From positions 248,001-312,000 of the forward strand of contig JAQFVV010006721.1 of the NCBI GenBank assembly GCA_028023455.1: a stretch of DNA of 64,000 nucleotides, written 5' to 3'. Both the position numbers and the translations under genes were made by a program. Positions 13,701-28,700 of this stretch are shown here, one piece after another. Numbering within the stretch: the first letter of the stretch is position 1; the number at the start of each line of letters is the position of its first letter. The notes beneath the pieces were generated by a model. The model ran no database searches. It was given only the letters and a program-made list of their open reading frames with translations, and was not told where the DNA came from. The DNA is from Epiperipatus broadwayi (Eukaryota > Onychophora > Udeonychophora > Euonychophora > Peripatidae).

Positions 13701-16700
13701 AAAGAATCCACATATTCTTGAAAGTTTTCTCCTCTTTAATTATTTATATATTTATTTATAGGGTCAAAAACAGTAAAGATGGTTATTTAGTCAATAAATT
13801 TAAGTTTTAAAATCAACAGATCTTAGTTACAGTACATATATATCAGTGACGAAGTGTGACTTTTTTAGGAACGGAAGAACATTACATAATCTTTTTTTTA
13901 ATAATGCTTTTATATTACTTGGCACAACATTTTTTACGTCACAGCTAATATATACATATTACGTACATCTAGAAAAATTTGGAACTCTTATCTGTTAATC
14001 AGACCATGATTAATATAAATAAATATTTTTATCTGTAAATTAAATTTTAGCATTAAGTGAATTTCTTATAATCGACCAATAATGCATTGGTCAAACTCAT
14101 TCCTTGCCATATATAAAAACAATTCAACTGTTGGTAAAAAAATCGAAAGTCAACACAAAGTCCGTATAAAAAATAATGAGTTTGAATTATTCATTCTTTT
14201 TTTATATTAATCAGACCGTGATTAGTTTAAATATAGATAATACATTATCAGTATATTTTTATCTTGCAAATGCTTTTAACATTCTTAAGCTTTAATCGTA
14301 AATTAGATTTTAGCATTGTGTGAACTTTTTATAATCAACCAATAAGCCATTGGTCAAACTCATTTCTTGCTGTATATAAAAATTCAACTGTTGGTAAAAA
14401 AATTGAAAGTCAACAGAAATTCTATACAATAAGAAAAAAAAAAAGGTTGAATAGTTCATTCTTTTTTTATGTTTAGCAAAATAGTTGAGTTTTTTTTTTT
14501 TATGTTTTGCAAAATAGCTTATATACACTAATTTACTTGTTCTAACTACATTGTTGTATGTGTAACTTGTGGGATTGATTTTGTGAGGTTGAATGAATGT
14601 ACATATTTTAGTGAATTTTTTAAATTGAATTTCAATTAAAGCTTTTGAAAGTTTTAGTGAATTTTTCTATGGAAGCACACTCATTCCATTCAATACATGG
14701 ATGCTTCATCTCTGATACATATATATATATATGATTATTAATATGGATGTGCAGATCCAAAATGTTTCTGCCCTCTATCTCAGTTATTTTATGAAATATT
14801 TGCTTAGTGAGAGAAAGGGTCTAGAGTTTTTGAATAGTTGCAATATAAAGGAATTTGAAATGAATAGTGCTTCTCATTTCCAAAATACTTCAAAAAACTC
14901 TTATGGAATTCAGTGAAATATTAAAAATACGACTGTTCTGATAAATGATAGAATAAAAAGTAATGATGACTAATTAATACATCATTCTGTATAATATTTT
15001 CATTTACTTTATTTTTACAAATTGTTATTTATGTCTTCAAAACCCAGTTTTTTAATAATTCATATTCAAGCAATAATAAATCTTGAGTCATTGCATTCCT
15101 TGGGTAATTTTCAATTAATTTCTGCTGCAATAGTTAAATCAATAATTTTTAATAAAATTTTAATATTAAAAGAAACCACAAATTTTAAATATTATATTAA
15201 AATATTATAAAGCGATTGCAAAAGATAAATTATTGCAATATATATATATAGTAAAATACTTTAATTTTTTAATTCAAATCATTCTTATCATAATTTTTAC
15301 TATCTCTTATAACATTATTCAGATCCACATTTGCACTATAATTTTTTCTGTTTTCATACTTTTCAAAACTGAAAATGTTTAGTATGGTGTTCAGTCTATT
15401 TAATTTTTTGTTCATTTGATATTGTGTCTTAGTCTAATATGGCTAAAAAATTTCTATATAGAAATTAAATTAAGAACTATTGAAATGTGGGTCTTCATGT
15501 TTATAATTATGCAGTCAATTTTTTTTTTTTAAATTTTGTTTATATTTATTTAAAAAATATTAGAAAATATTTATAGAAATTTACAATTTACAATGAAGAT
15601 TAATTTCTGAATAACTAATGTCAACATATTCAATGGGCAGTACAAAAATAAGCAATAATGCACATAGGCAAGTAGAGAAATCACACAAATTACTAAAGAT
15701 ATTCAAATGTCATGTTCTAATTATAATTTTTTCTGGAAAGGAATTTTAAGAGCATATATGTTTGTGTGTGTTGAACCAATCTTATTTTTTTCTAATATAT
15801 TTTTTATTATAAAATAAAAATAGAAGCATATTTTCTACTTTGTTCTTGAAGAACAACAGGGGAATTAAACGAAATAAAATTTTTAACAATTGCAAAACAA
15901 TATTTTGAAAGCCTAACTTATGTGAAGTATAAAAGAGATTTATTTTCAGGGTACATTTTTAGCAAAAATTATGATAAGCAAGGATTATGAAATGTAGATA
16001 AAGTTTAATAATAATAACTAATGTCAAGAGATTCCATTGAGAATAAATGGCTTTCTTTACATTGCTAAAGAAAGCAAAATCTTCAAAGAAAATTTTTCTT
16101 AGCATTACAGTAATGTTTTTAATTTAATTGGAACTAATACTACTTTAAAGAGAAGAATTTGTTAATGTAGTGATGCACATTTTAGCTTTGATTACTGAAA
16201 ATTGTTTGACACAGATTAAGTTTAAATCACTTTTATAAAGGAAGTAATTGAATTTTATTGATTTATAACAAATAAAATGAGGAACTTCACCTGCATGATT
16301 TGAATTTACAAATAATTAATGATCAAAAGTTTTAATTGACATTATAACAAAGCTAAATATATTTCTTAATTATATATTGATAATTTTTTAAGTTTTAATA
16401 TATATATATATATAAATGTTTACTTAGTATGTCCCACTGAAAAGATGACTGGTCTGTCTCCAAACTATCTTTGAATCAATGTATGTGCTATGCAATAATA
16501 TATTTTATCTATTCACCATAAAAGTTTTAAAGTATTAGTGTATCTGAATTAGAAATTATGACATGAAATGTGACATGTATTTTGTACTATAACCTGCAGT
16601 GGAACAACATACTAATAATAAACTTTGTTTTAAATTGGGAAAAACTGCTGATGTTTTTATTAACAGTCATGTATTACATTAGCTCAGGAAAAAAGGAAAT

Positions 16701-19700
16701 TATTTATAGTTGAATTATTAAATCATTTGAATAATTTGTATTCTATGTAACAGTGAAGACATCAGTCACTAGAATATTTTCAAATAGATTGCAAGAATTT
16801 GCGATGGCAAGGAGAGCATTGAAGAACAGATGCAAAATACTCTATAACATTTCATGTCATATTTTTGATCCAGATATACTATTACCGTAAAATTTTTATG
16901 GTAAACAACTAAAATAGTGTGAATAACACTTATTGATTAAGTGATATTGCTATAGGCAACTTGAGGAAGCAGGCTTCTTTTCATTAGGACATTCTGTATA
17001 TATATTTATTTAATAATTAATTGTCACTTTAAGTATTGAGTATCATATTTCTTATCAGACAGTAATTAAATATTTTTTCATTAAATTAAATAGATATATC
17101 GATTACTTTGCATTACTATAAAAATAAGATTAAAAAAATAAAAATAAAATTTAGCATAAAAAATGATATCAAACAAAACACATTCGAGCTCTTTCACATT
17201 AATGTAGTATATATATTCATGATAGTAAAAATAAAACTATTTGGACAATGTTGTGATATGCAGAATCTTGCACCAAGAAATTTACTTATGTCAGATTGAT
17301 AATTTTTGTAAAATATAAATTTTAATAAAAAGTTTATTTTTATATTGTTTTAATACTTGCTTAAAAGCAACTAGCATTTTTCAACTCTTTTGAGTTGACA
17401 TAATTAATTGCTTTTAAAAGATTGCACAAAACTCTTTGAATAGTTTTATTTTCTATATATATATAAAATCCATGTGAATGTATGATGTCCATAATGAATG
17501 TATATTTGTCTGTATGACTGTCATGTCAAATTCATAACCAATTAAAAAATTATTATGTTTGTCCGTAACGCTGTCAAATTCACAATTGAAAAATCATAAA
17601 AAAACCCAAACCTTTAAATTTGTTTTTATAAATAAATAACTATACCTAACTAAACTGTAATTTATATTATGAGCATTTTATGCAAAGGAAGTAATTTCAC
17701 TCTTTATATTTAATAATCTGTAATTTTTATTACAGAAAGCATATTTTATTCGAAGTAAATAATTGCACCATTAATATAAATTGTATTGTTTGTAAAGCTG
17801 TTAAATTTACGTATCAAATATAACTTACATAAAAAATTAAGACATGAGCCAACTTATGAGTGATACTATGAAATGTACGTCTTGGGGGCTATTTGATTTT
17901 TCACGTTTGCATATATCTTAAAAAGATATTACACATAGAAAAAGAGGAATGAAATGGAGATATTTCATGTATTTATGTATAATTAAAAAACATATTAACT
18001 TTTAGACTGGAGATAATCTCTTGTTTAATGAGTGATTGTTTATAATTATTAATATATTTAACTGATGTGGTTGATATCAAAGTTGTGAATGCAGACAGTT
18101 TGATACTTGTAAATCAAAATATAATAATACTTAATAGTTCTCAAAGTGATGTTTATGATGTGGATGTAAACTTAAATATTGTGTATAATGTGCTTAAATA
18201 TTTGAGATTGATAATAACATAGAGGAGTAATATATGTAATTTTAAATTAAACTAATGGCACAAACCTGCATTATTAGATTACAAATTCTCTAAATAAGCT
18301 TTAACTTACAAATAAGTTGGATATATTTAATATAAGTAAAACGCATATCTATTCATGCTGTTCATAAAATTATCTAAGATAGGTATAAATTTATTAAGCC
18401 ATTTCAAAATCTGCTTAATCAGAAATCATTTCTTTAAACTAAATCTATATTTAAAATATTATTTAAACAATAACCTAAGAAATTTAAAAATTATTCCTAA
18501 AATAAATGTGAAAATATATATATATGTATAAAACTCTTGACTTATTTATCCTAAAATAAAACTAGATTGTAAAAGTCATTTTATTTTCTGGTGGAGTCTC
18601 CGAATCCAATCAAATTTCTGGGGTTAAAGTGATTTCTTTCTCATTGATCATGTAATTTTTTTTTTCTAAATCAAGGTTTTTTTGGTTATCAGTGGACAGT
18701 TCCTAGCTCATAATTTCTCTTTCCAGTATTTACAGTTCAGCGATCTTTCAAGTAGTATTCCTATCAACCTTAAAACAATAAACATATCAACATATGCTTT
18801 CTTCAATCCCTGAATAAATCATATTAATTCATTATTATTCAAACATATATATATTAATGTCCATATTAAAGCAAATTTTTATTCTCTTTAATGTATAAAA
18901 CCACAGACATGGTTCATTAAATCATAATGATGCCAAAGCATTCTTGAATGTAGAAGACATACCATTTGCATATTTCAAAGATGTATTTTTTTTTTCTTAA
19001 ATCATCAATTTTTGTCCTTTTTTTTTTTAACAAAACTTTTTTTCCAGAAATATATTATTTTTATTTTAAAATAAATTATTTAAGCATAACTTGATGTAAA
19101 TTATTTGACATTATTATTTTATCTTTGTGGAACAACGATTTCTGTTTGATATTATCAATACTCATATACCCATATAGTTTTACAATTCTATAGAAGTAAT
19201 ATTTCTTATTTAACTTGCATAGAAACATTAGCATATTTAGCAATTTCTATGTTATCCCAAATGAGCAACTTTCACTTGTTTTGAAACAATAATTTTTCTG
19301 ATTTAATTTTTTATATCTATATATGATATAACATTTACACTTCTAAATCAGATATAGTAAATACTTCTTGAATCACATTGTTATATTATCCATTCCAACT
19401 TTAAATTTTAAGATAAAAATATTCTTAAATAAAAGACATTAGTTTAGGTATATTTTCACACTCAGGTCAGTGACAAAATAACCTTTAAATGGCTTACTGC
19501 AGGGCAAAGATCTCTTCAATAGTTTGTCATGGAAATGCAGTAAAAAAAAACAGTCATTATTCATCACCTTGCAATTTCCAAATGATGAAGTTTTGAGTTG
19601 ATTTTTTATTCTCCAGCTAATAATAGTTAATTAGCCATTTACTGATTAATACACAGTTACTTTTTATGACTTTCTTTTCATTATAATCTGCAAATAATTA

Positions 19701-22700
19701 TTATAAACTTGTATTTTAAAATAATATATAACATTTAATTCACTCATACTATTAAACTTTTTTATATAAAGATTGATTCTTTCACATTTTTTTTCTTAAT
19801 GATATTTATTTATTAGCAAGTAAAAATGGGAAAAAATAAATTATAGTAAAAATATTCATTTCGTAAATTTTTTAAGTACACATTTAACAAATGTAGAGTT
19901 ATTTTCTTGTCTTCATAGTCCTGGTGAACTATATATATGCATGCTTCAACTCTCACGGAACTAAAGAGAACAAAAAGATAATTTTAAAAATTTTCTCATC
20001 TTGATGAAACTTCATTTTAATAGCTTTTTAAAAATCACTCTTTTAAGTTTATTATAGTCTTTTGGTTTTGTTATTCCTGTATTCTGCTACCTTTTTCATT
20101 CTTTTAATCTATAATTAAAATCTTTTTACTGTTCATAATTTTCAAATTTCACATCTATACACAAATCACAATCTGTACATCATAATCTATTACTGATTTA
20201 ACATTCTTCTATTTTATCTTTAAAATATGCATTGCTGAAAATGATGATAATGAATCATGGACATCAAAGCTAATGCTAATTAGATCCTCCATATTAATTT
20301 ATGGCCAGTGATTTTTGCCAGTACTGATCGAGTAGTGATTTTGTTGATGAGATCAAATGTTATTGCTAAATTACTGCATTCTATTTTCTAGTTCTCAACT
20401 CATCTTTGAACAATATAATACCTAAAGCATCACATGATCACATTTCCTATACTAGCACATTAATTGAGCCAAAGACACCAAAATGTATGGGTGCTGAACT
20501 GAGTTCAGACCCATATGACTATATAAGCTATTGAGCTTAGATTGAAAATATTTTTCGTGTTTTCAATTTTATTCTCATAGTTTTGTAGTTAAGAAGAGAT
20601 AAAAGGTGGTTGCTAGAGGGTTGCATTAGATCCTAAGATCTAGATGCAGTGCTCTCAGATCCAAAGCTCCTCACTGACGAAGGCCACAAGCCAGAAACTA
20701 GTCTGGGGATATTGGATGAGTAGGCATTAGATAGGGATTTTATGCACAAGCCTTCTGGCATCTATTGATTACTCTGTTTAGCATAGGTGGCAATACTGTA
20801 TGGAGAGTTTTGCTCTGTTTAATATAATACCTATTGAAAGAAAGGTTCAAATACTTCATATCTTTAAGTTGAATAGTCTAATATAATGATGGATATTTGT
20901 AGTGTAATGCTTTGCACTGATGAATAAGCAGAAACTAGATGGAGGATTTGATTAACTTTACCATCTAATATATTTTGATTACTCATGGTTATGATGCTTT
21001 TTGGATACACTGTTGTAATGTGGATCATTGCTGCTAATACTTTATTTCATTAAACCTTTTTCCACTTAAATATTCTCCATCACAAATATGTGTACAAGTG
21101 ATGAAGGTAATTTTTAATTTTTCTTAGCAACTCTAAACTTTTTTTTAAAGAAAATACAAAATTACATTTGTTGTTAATAAACTTTGTTCTTAGAGATAAA
21201 AATTAAAATCTATTTTTTATTTTTGATAAAAAGAAAAACAATTGTATAGTATTTATCCGAACATTTGTGTTGATAACATTTTAGTTATAATTATATGTTG
21301 GAGTATTTCTGTCATCTAATATGAAATATTGAATGTCTTTAGAAAAATTCAAACTTTATTTAAACTTTCCAAATATATTCAATTGTTAATAATAGTGCAC
21401 AGGTTAGAATATAACACAATGTTTTGTGTGATATTATTCTACTCTCTTTTTCAAGGGTTACTAGCCTGACGAGTGACAGTACTAGCATGGAAATTGAACC
21501 CCAATATTTAAATTCAAGAATATTGAATTTAAAATAATCCTCTAACCAACTGAGATATTCTGACAAAAACCTCAAAATCATGTAATTAAAAAAAAAAACA
21601 TTAAAATGATTTCTGCTAGTATATTATTGCATATTTATGTGTATCCACATATTTTCATGTAACATTAATCAAATATGTAAATTTTATGAATATTTTGGTG
21701 ATATTTATTTATGTATAAATTGCAAACTTAAAAAATTCATTAAAATTCACAGTTTTAAAATGTTTAGTGATTATGTATTTTATATTTTTATTTAGGGTTT
21801 TTTCCTGACTGTTTGTCCTGATGCTATTCTGGAAGTAGCTCAACATGCCTGTTCTAGTAATAAACTGTTTGCCATGAATCTCTCAGCTCCATTTATTATT
21901 CAATATTATAAAGAACAGCAGCTGGCAGCTTTCCCATACATTGATATAATTTTTGGAAATGATGTGGTGAATATTATTATATTTTAACCTACTCTTTCAA
22001 ATAGAAGAGTATATATTTTTAAAATATATTCTATTAATCTTAATTTTGGTCTCATTCTGTATTTGGAGATATGTTTAATTTAGTATACATATTATATTGA
22101 ATACAAGGCAATGTTAACATTCTATATTTGGGGAAAAACATTTAAAATATTAAATAGAACCTTAATGCATTTTCAATACCAAGAACTCGTTAGGAATAAC
22201 TGTTGTATTCAAAACAACAAATAAACATATGAAATAGTATATTTAAGTTGCATGCCCCAAAATGTGCTCACTTGAAAACTAGATTTTCTGTTCCTTTCTA
22301 AATTTCCATTATTAATGAATCGTGCTTTTTTAATTTTATGCCTATTGTCATGAATTCACTGCAAACCATCGGCACTTCTTTAGGATTCAAAACATAAACA
22401 ATTATTAATAGTCAAATAAAAAATAGAGTCATAGATCACATGATCCCATTCTTTTAAGCTTGTAAGATATAAACAATGAGCATTACTAATTGCTCAACAA
22501 GCTTTGTGATAAATGCTTAGCCAGAGAAAGCATTTAAAATATCTCTGTCAGGAAACCCCCCCCCTCCCAATGGTTTTGTGCTTTGGCACTCCTTTCATAA
22601 TTTAAAAAATACTAATGATACTATAGGATTTATTTTTATTTTATTACATATGTATATAGTGTTTTATTCTAATATTAATGTTTGCCTCTGGATTCACCAT

Positions 22701-25700
22701 AGTAGATGTAAGAGCAATTTGGTTCCTAACATTTAAATTATATAAACAACAGCTGGGACCAAATTGCTCTTATGATTGTTATGCTCAATTGAGAGTAAAC
22801 ATAAATTTAAGATTAAACAGCATATATATTAGAGATAAAAATATTCTGCAGTATTATTAAAACAAACAAATTAATGACAAAAAATAAAAAAAAAGTCTGG
22901 TTTATTAAGAACACTGACTCGATGATGAATAGAAAATCTAATAGTATTTAGCTGAATGCATTTAGGAATATGCCCATTTAAATGAATAATTTTGTATTTC
23001 CATTTGCTATTGTTATTGCTTTGAACATAACATTTCCTTTGATGAGAGTGTTCAGCATCAAAAATGCATGTATTTTATATTTTCAATGTTTTTTTCTGAG
23101 TATGAGGTATTAACATTGCCTTTAGTTTGTTACTTTTCACTATATTTGCATTTAAGAATAAGTGTTATATATATGTATTTTAGATCTTATGATGTTATAC
23201 TGTGAATATAAAGGCTAAAATAGTATTGTCACTTAGTGCTGCATTCTCTAGAATGTGAATATATCTTTCAGCAAGAAGAAATATATATATTTATGTATTG
23301 TTTTAAATGAAAATACAGTAAATATAATCCATTATGGATTGCAGATATAAATAAATAAATAACATTGAAAAAGATTATTACAATATCTGATAAGTTGTAA
23401 TTATTTATTAAGTGCATAGGAAGTATGTGTAAATACATTAGAGACAGACTTTAACCTATATCATATGCGCCTTGAATATCTGATAATGTAAAATCTTTTT
23501 GTTTTATTTATTTGTTATTTTAGTATGCTCAGAATGTACAAATTTAAATAAGTTATTTCAAATATAGATTAATCCATTTTTAAAATTAAAGAAGTACGGT
23601 TAATGACAATAGAAAAGAAATGGGTGGTTGTGCCAGTCCAAAATAATAGCACTAATTGTTTGATTGGTCATGTGATGTTCTAACGTTAATATAATAGAAT
23701 GAGCATAAACAAACAGTTCTATATAATTGATCAAACCAATTTTTTTTTTTTTCACTTTTTGGAAATTAATTCAGGAATCTTTAGTTCTCATGTCTGTGAT
23801 TCACAAGTAAGCTAAATTATGGTGGACTAATTTTTAATAAAGAAAATAGTTTTATAAGAAAAATTTGAATAGTTAACATAGTGTGTGCTGAACACAATGA
23901 TCAAAAGAGGAATATCAAAAAGACCTGATTCAGCATGAGTGACTCCCATGCTATTAACAAAAAAGACTTGCATTGTTTTGTCCCAAAAGTGGAACATGTA
24001 AATTTATAAATTATGCCTGCTGTATTAGCATTTTAAGCTCACCACGAATTTCAGCCACTGAGTTTGAATGCTATGAATTTGATTGATTAAGCTGAAAGGA
24101 TGCTCAGCTATATATTGAAAGTTTAAAAAATTTTTTTTTACGAGCAGGTAAAATGTTGATGATAGAATTACAAGTTTAATTCTATTATTAATTTTATCCA
24201 TTGTATTCTTTGTTGTATTAATAATCTGACAAAAGGTATTTGTAGTTAACTTCTAATTCATGATTTTCTATCTTTATTTTCTTCTTGCTATATATACACA
24301 TATATTTTATTTTATTAAAGAATAAATAAAGGTGTGTGTGTATAGGCATTTAATGTATATCTAGAATACTCCAGAAAAGAAATAAATTGAATATTTAATT
24401 GTGCAGAGAAAAAAAAAACTTACTAGAAAGTGTAACAGACGAATTTTCATGTAAAGAAAATTTCACTTAATGCAAATTAGCAAAGCAGATAAAAAGTGCA
24501 TAAGAATTAAATGAGAAGAGAGAAGTGATGTAAAGTTGTGTATACAAACTAATGGACAGAGAAACTAGTGAAAGTGAAGCTCTAGTCAAGAATCTAATTG
24601 GACTATCTCTGAATTAATGTGTGTAAGCAAATTGTGCTCATAGCATTATATTTATAAATTACTGAGTTAAAATAAATATTAAATCTCTAAGGAGATTTGA
24701 ACTTTAAAGAGATCTGAATGATCTTATTCTCAATTATCAAATTAGCAAGTTGAAATACTAATATCTTACTAATACCGTTATTATTATTATTCAGAGTAAA
24801 TAAACTTTGTTGTTTTCTTATTTAATCAAAATATAATTATCCAGCTGTCAACTGACTGCATAGCCCTGGATATATTACTTCTGTAAAAAATTCATTGAAC
24901 ATTAATATTTTTAGTATTTATTTTTGTCCTAACATCTTACTTTCCATCTGATAACTCTTGTAACAATTCTTAAAACTGTGAAGCATTATTTGCAAAAATA
25001 ATTGCATCATATAGAAAATCTAGATAACTTAAATAATCTCCATGTATTTTTATTTCCTTAATTTCCCATTTTAGTTCGCAAAATACTTCTTATAAAACTA
25101 CTATAAAAAGTTTTGGAACTATAGAATCATCCTATAGAACACCCTTATTAGTGTTAATCTTTTTATATCTAATCTAATCATTACTGTTGCATTTTGATGA
25201 ATATTTTTCAGAATGTAACAATATCCTGAATCTATGTTCATGTTTTAATGTCTGCAGATATATATGCTTTAGAATCAAATGATTTTACTTCATCTATAAA
25301 TCCCAAGTATAATGATACCTGATACTCATTAGTCCTTTTTAAAAACTTCTCCCAATCCTTGGATCCAGCTTTTTTTTTTTTTTGATTGATTTGTAGATGG
25401 AGTTATAATTATTGTAGTAAAGTTTTTGTTTAGAACTAATAGAAAATAGATAGATCTGTTATTTCTAATATCTTTTTTATCAACCTTCTTAAATATCAGT
25501 ATTACTAGTACATTCTTCTATTCATCTATTATAGCCTTTTTAATTTAGCTATTTGGCATGTAGCTTTTTTATTTTTATTTCTTTGCCTGTTTTTAAGATA
25601 TTAATAATAATTCCATCATTTCATGGAACTTTTTTATTCTTCATAGATTTAATTGCATACTTCATTTTCATTTAAATTGCTCTGCCGTTCATAAGATATA

Positions 25701-28700
25701 GTTATTATAATTATTAATTTGTTTTCTTGTTCTTTATTGCTCTATAATTCTTTGTAGAAATCACACGCGCAGTAGTTCTTTTTTTTTTTTTACTTATTCC
25801 TGAGATAACTTTTCTTCCCATACAAAAATATTGTTTTATACTTTGAAAACTATTATTTTGTTTTATAACTTTATTTTCTAATTCACAGTTATATATATAT
25901 GTTTATCATTATTAACCCCTTTCATATCATTTTACAGTATTCCAGACATTCGATTCTTTTTAATGAATTATTTTTAAATAATTTCATATTATAAATTGCT
26001 GCTTTTATGTACCAGCTATCTTTATTGCCATTCTTAATAAAGTAACAGTTACCTTCTGCTTGATCTTAATTAAGTTTGATTCATTTTCTATCAATATTTT
26101 AAAATTATTAGCAAATTTTTATTTAAATTGATTGGAATATTTCTAAAGATTAGAAATATCAAGTGTTAATAGTATGTTTTTTAATAAATAGTTTTTGTTT
26201 TTCTAGTTTTGTGCTAATGTGAATTTTTACATCTGTCTAATCAATGATCACTTTTTGTTAAATCTATTAAAAACATTACAATATTGAAATACATATTTTT
26301 AGTTATTTAAAATGTAATCTAATTCTGTTGCTATAATGTCATTTGGATGTTATTATGTCCATTTCCATTAAAACTTTTTTTTTTAAAGAAAGATTTTATA
26401 ATATATATATTTTTTGTTTTCCCTGCAAGTTCACAAGTTTTTCTCCATTTCTGTCATTATAATCAAATTTACTCACCACAGTTTCATTCATCATTCAAAC
26501 ATTTTCCATTTCTAGTATTAAAGTCTTATAGATATTTTTAAAATATTATTTGATGTGATCAAAAACAATTTATATATCTACATAAAAATTCTTTACTTCA
26601 TTATAATGAAAATTTGTTTGACATAAATTGAATTATCTGCCTTTAGTATCTTCCATTAAATTGAATAACTAATTTTGTCACTCTCTTTGATATAACTCTT
26701 CTCCAGAATGTTCTTTCACTTTTTATTTACAATGAACTCCCTCCGCTTATATGGTTAAGCATTTATAGTAAAGTATATGTCAATTTTTCAAATTAATTGT
26801 TTCTCCAGATTTTTTTTTAACTTTACAAAGTTCAATAATATCTTTTTTAATATTAGAAAGGTTTATTTTTTTTCCTATTCATATAATCTTTCTTTATTTG
26901 AAAGTAATCTGCAGTTGTAAATAAAAGCTCATCTGTAAATGGCAACTTGAGTCTACAAGTGGGATTATTAGGATCTTCTATTTTCATCACCAACTATATA
27001 TTAGGATCTTCTATTTTCATCACCAGCTACAGTCTTAGCTAATGATTTTTACAATGTTCTGTGAATAAGGACCATATAATTTAGTTTTGTCTGTCATTAT
27101 AATAAATAACTAAAAAATAATCATTTTATATATATCTTTTAGAAAATTCAAGTGATGTTTCAATTGGAATCGGAAAAGAAAAATCGTGTTTCTTGCTCTT
27201 AAATTTGTAAAGAGCTTAAAAAACAAATTCACTAAGTTGGGTAATGCATGTTATTGGGCAGCCCATCTATCTTCATTTATCATATGAAAAGCTGTGTCAA
27301 GAATATATAATATGGATATCAAGAGAAACAAAAAATACTTTCAGTTAACAGTAAAGTTTCTTCTATAACTCTTGATGTTAAATCAGATCAATTATAAAAT
27401 CTCATGATTTTCTGTGGTATTGGTTGTCATATGAATTTAATATATTTCCATTTTTGCTAAAATAAATGTATATTTTTGCAATTTTAATTATCTAAACTTT
27501 TAATTCGAAATCATTTTGAAAAGTGATTAATTTGATAAAAAATCAAATCAGATGTCACATGACCCAATTTTAATAAAGCTCGTGTGACGATGCTAGATGC
27601 AGAAACTGGTCTGGGGTTGAGAGTATTCTCAAAGCTTGTTAAGAGTTTGTTTTGTGAACTCTATATATAATAAGTGATTAATTTTTAAGTATTTTAAATT
27701 TAGAAAGTCTTTTTATCAATCAATTTATTTAGTTGTAGAATATTTTTTTCTTCATATTTTTTTTTTTTTACATAAAAAGAGAAAATACTGTAAATATATA
27801 TAGATAAATGTCAAAAATTAAATTTCCTCATCCAGACAAAATTATGAGAAAACTTTAAATTTTCCTATCTGCCGGACTTTATTATTTTACCATAAGTTAT
27901 ACTTTTTTTTTAAAAAAATTATCTTTAACATGTACACATTAAAAAAGAAAAGGACACAGTTCACTAAACAAATATGTAGCACATGTGAAAATAAAATTAT
28001 AAAGAAAAAAAATATTTTAATAAATATTTATAAGTTTATTAAGTAAATGAAATATGTAACATTCTTTCTTAGTTCAGTAACTCTACTTAATTTATGTTTT
28101 CTTTGAAATGTTGATGTTAACTTTTTTTAAAAAGATTTACTGGAATTAATCTTATGCAAAAATTGTTTTTAATTGCTAAATATTTCAAAATGTTAATAAA
28201 TGATTTTTATGAGAAAAATAATAAGCTTTTATGTTTGATGATAGAAAGAAATGAAGTAATTAAGTATAAGATATGTCATATAGTAATACAAGTTGAGATT
28301 AGCTGAGTTGAAGATTAATAAAACTGTAGGGAATTGATGAAGTTTTATTAACATTTTAGTTTATACAATTTTTCATTCTCCACAAGTTACAGAAATATTA
28401 TGAACTATTAGATAATCTCTAGTCTAATAAAAGACTAATAGAAATTATTAATGTATTACCATAAGCTATTGTTTCATTTTAACATTTGTATTAACTATGA
28501 AAATTATGTTTTTATAAACTTTGAAAGTTGTATTTATGTATTAATGTTTTGTCACTTTAAAAATGTTACTTTTTTAAATTTTTTATTGAATGGTTTACTT
28601 ATATATATATGTTTATTTTTATTTAGGAAGCATTAACTTTTGGTAAAGAGCATAATGTGAATGTAAGATGATAAACTGTACTTTTTTTTCTTTTCTTGTG

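Larger units (their letters stand above)
13091..21795 (+). other. ADK: ADK intron (8.7 kb)
   Basis: Contains a diverged fold-back repeat (13300-13765), a tandem duplication (13985-14470), family A copy A2 (20425-20820) and SINE C (21286-21568). In 14730-20400 I see only AT-rich sequence, TA microsatellites and poly-T runs. Confidence 0.75.
21967..28626 (+). other. ADK: ADK intron (6.7 kb)
   Basis: Contains a strong hairpin (22698-22783), an unclassified repeat shared with about 30200-30400 (23640-23830), an RTE/BovB-like LINE relic (24880-27120) and a weak hammerhead-like relic near 27585-27625. The rest is AT-rich with short TA repeats. Confidence 0.7.

Noticed and set aside
21360-21581. 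73-codon ORF on the minus strand
   Set aside because: It lies in SINE family C and shows no protein motif.
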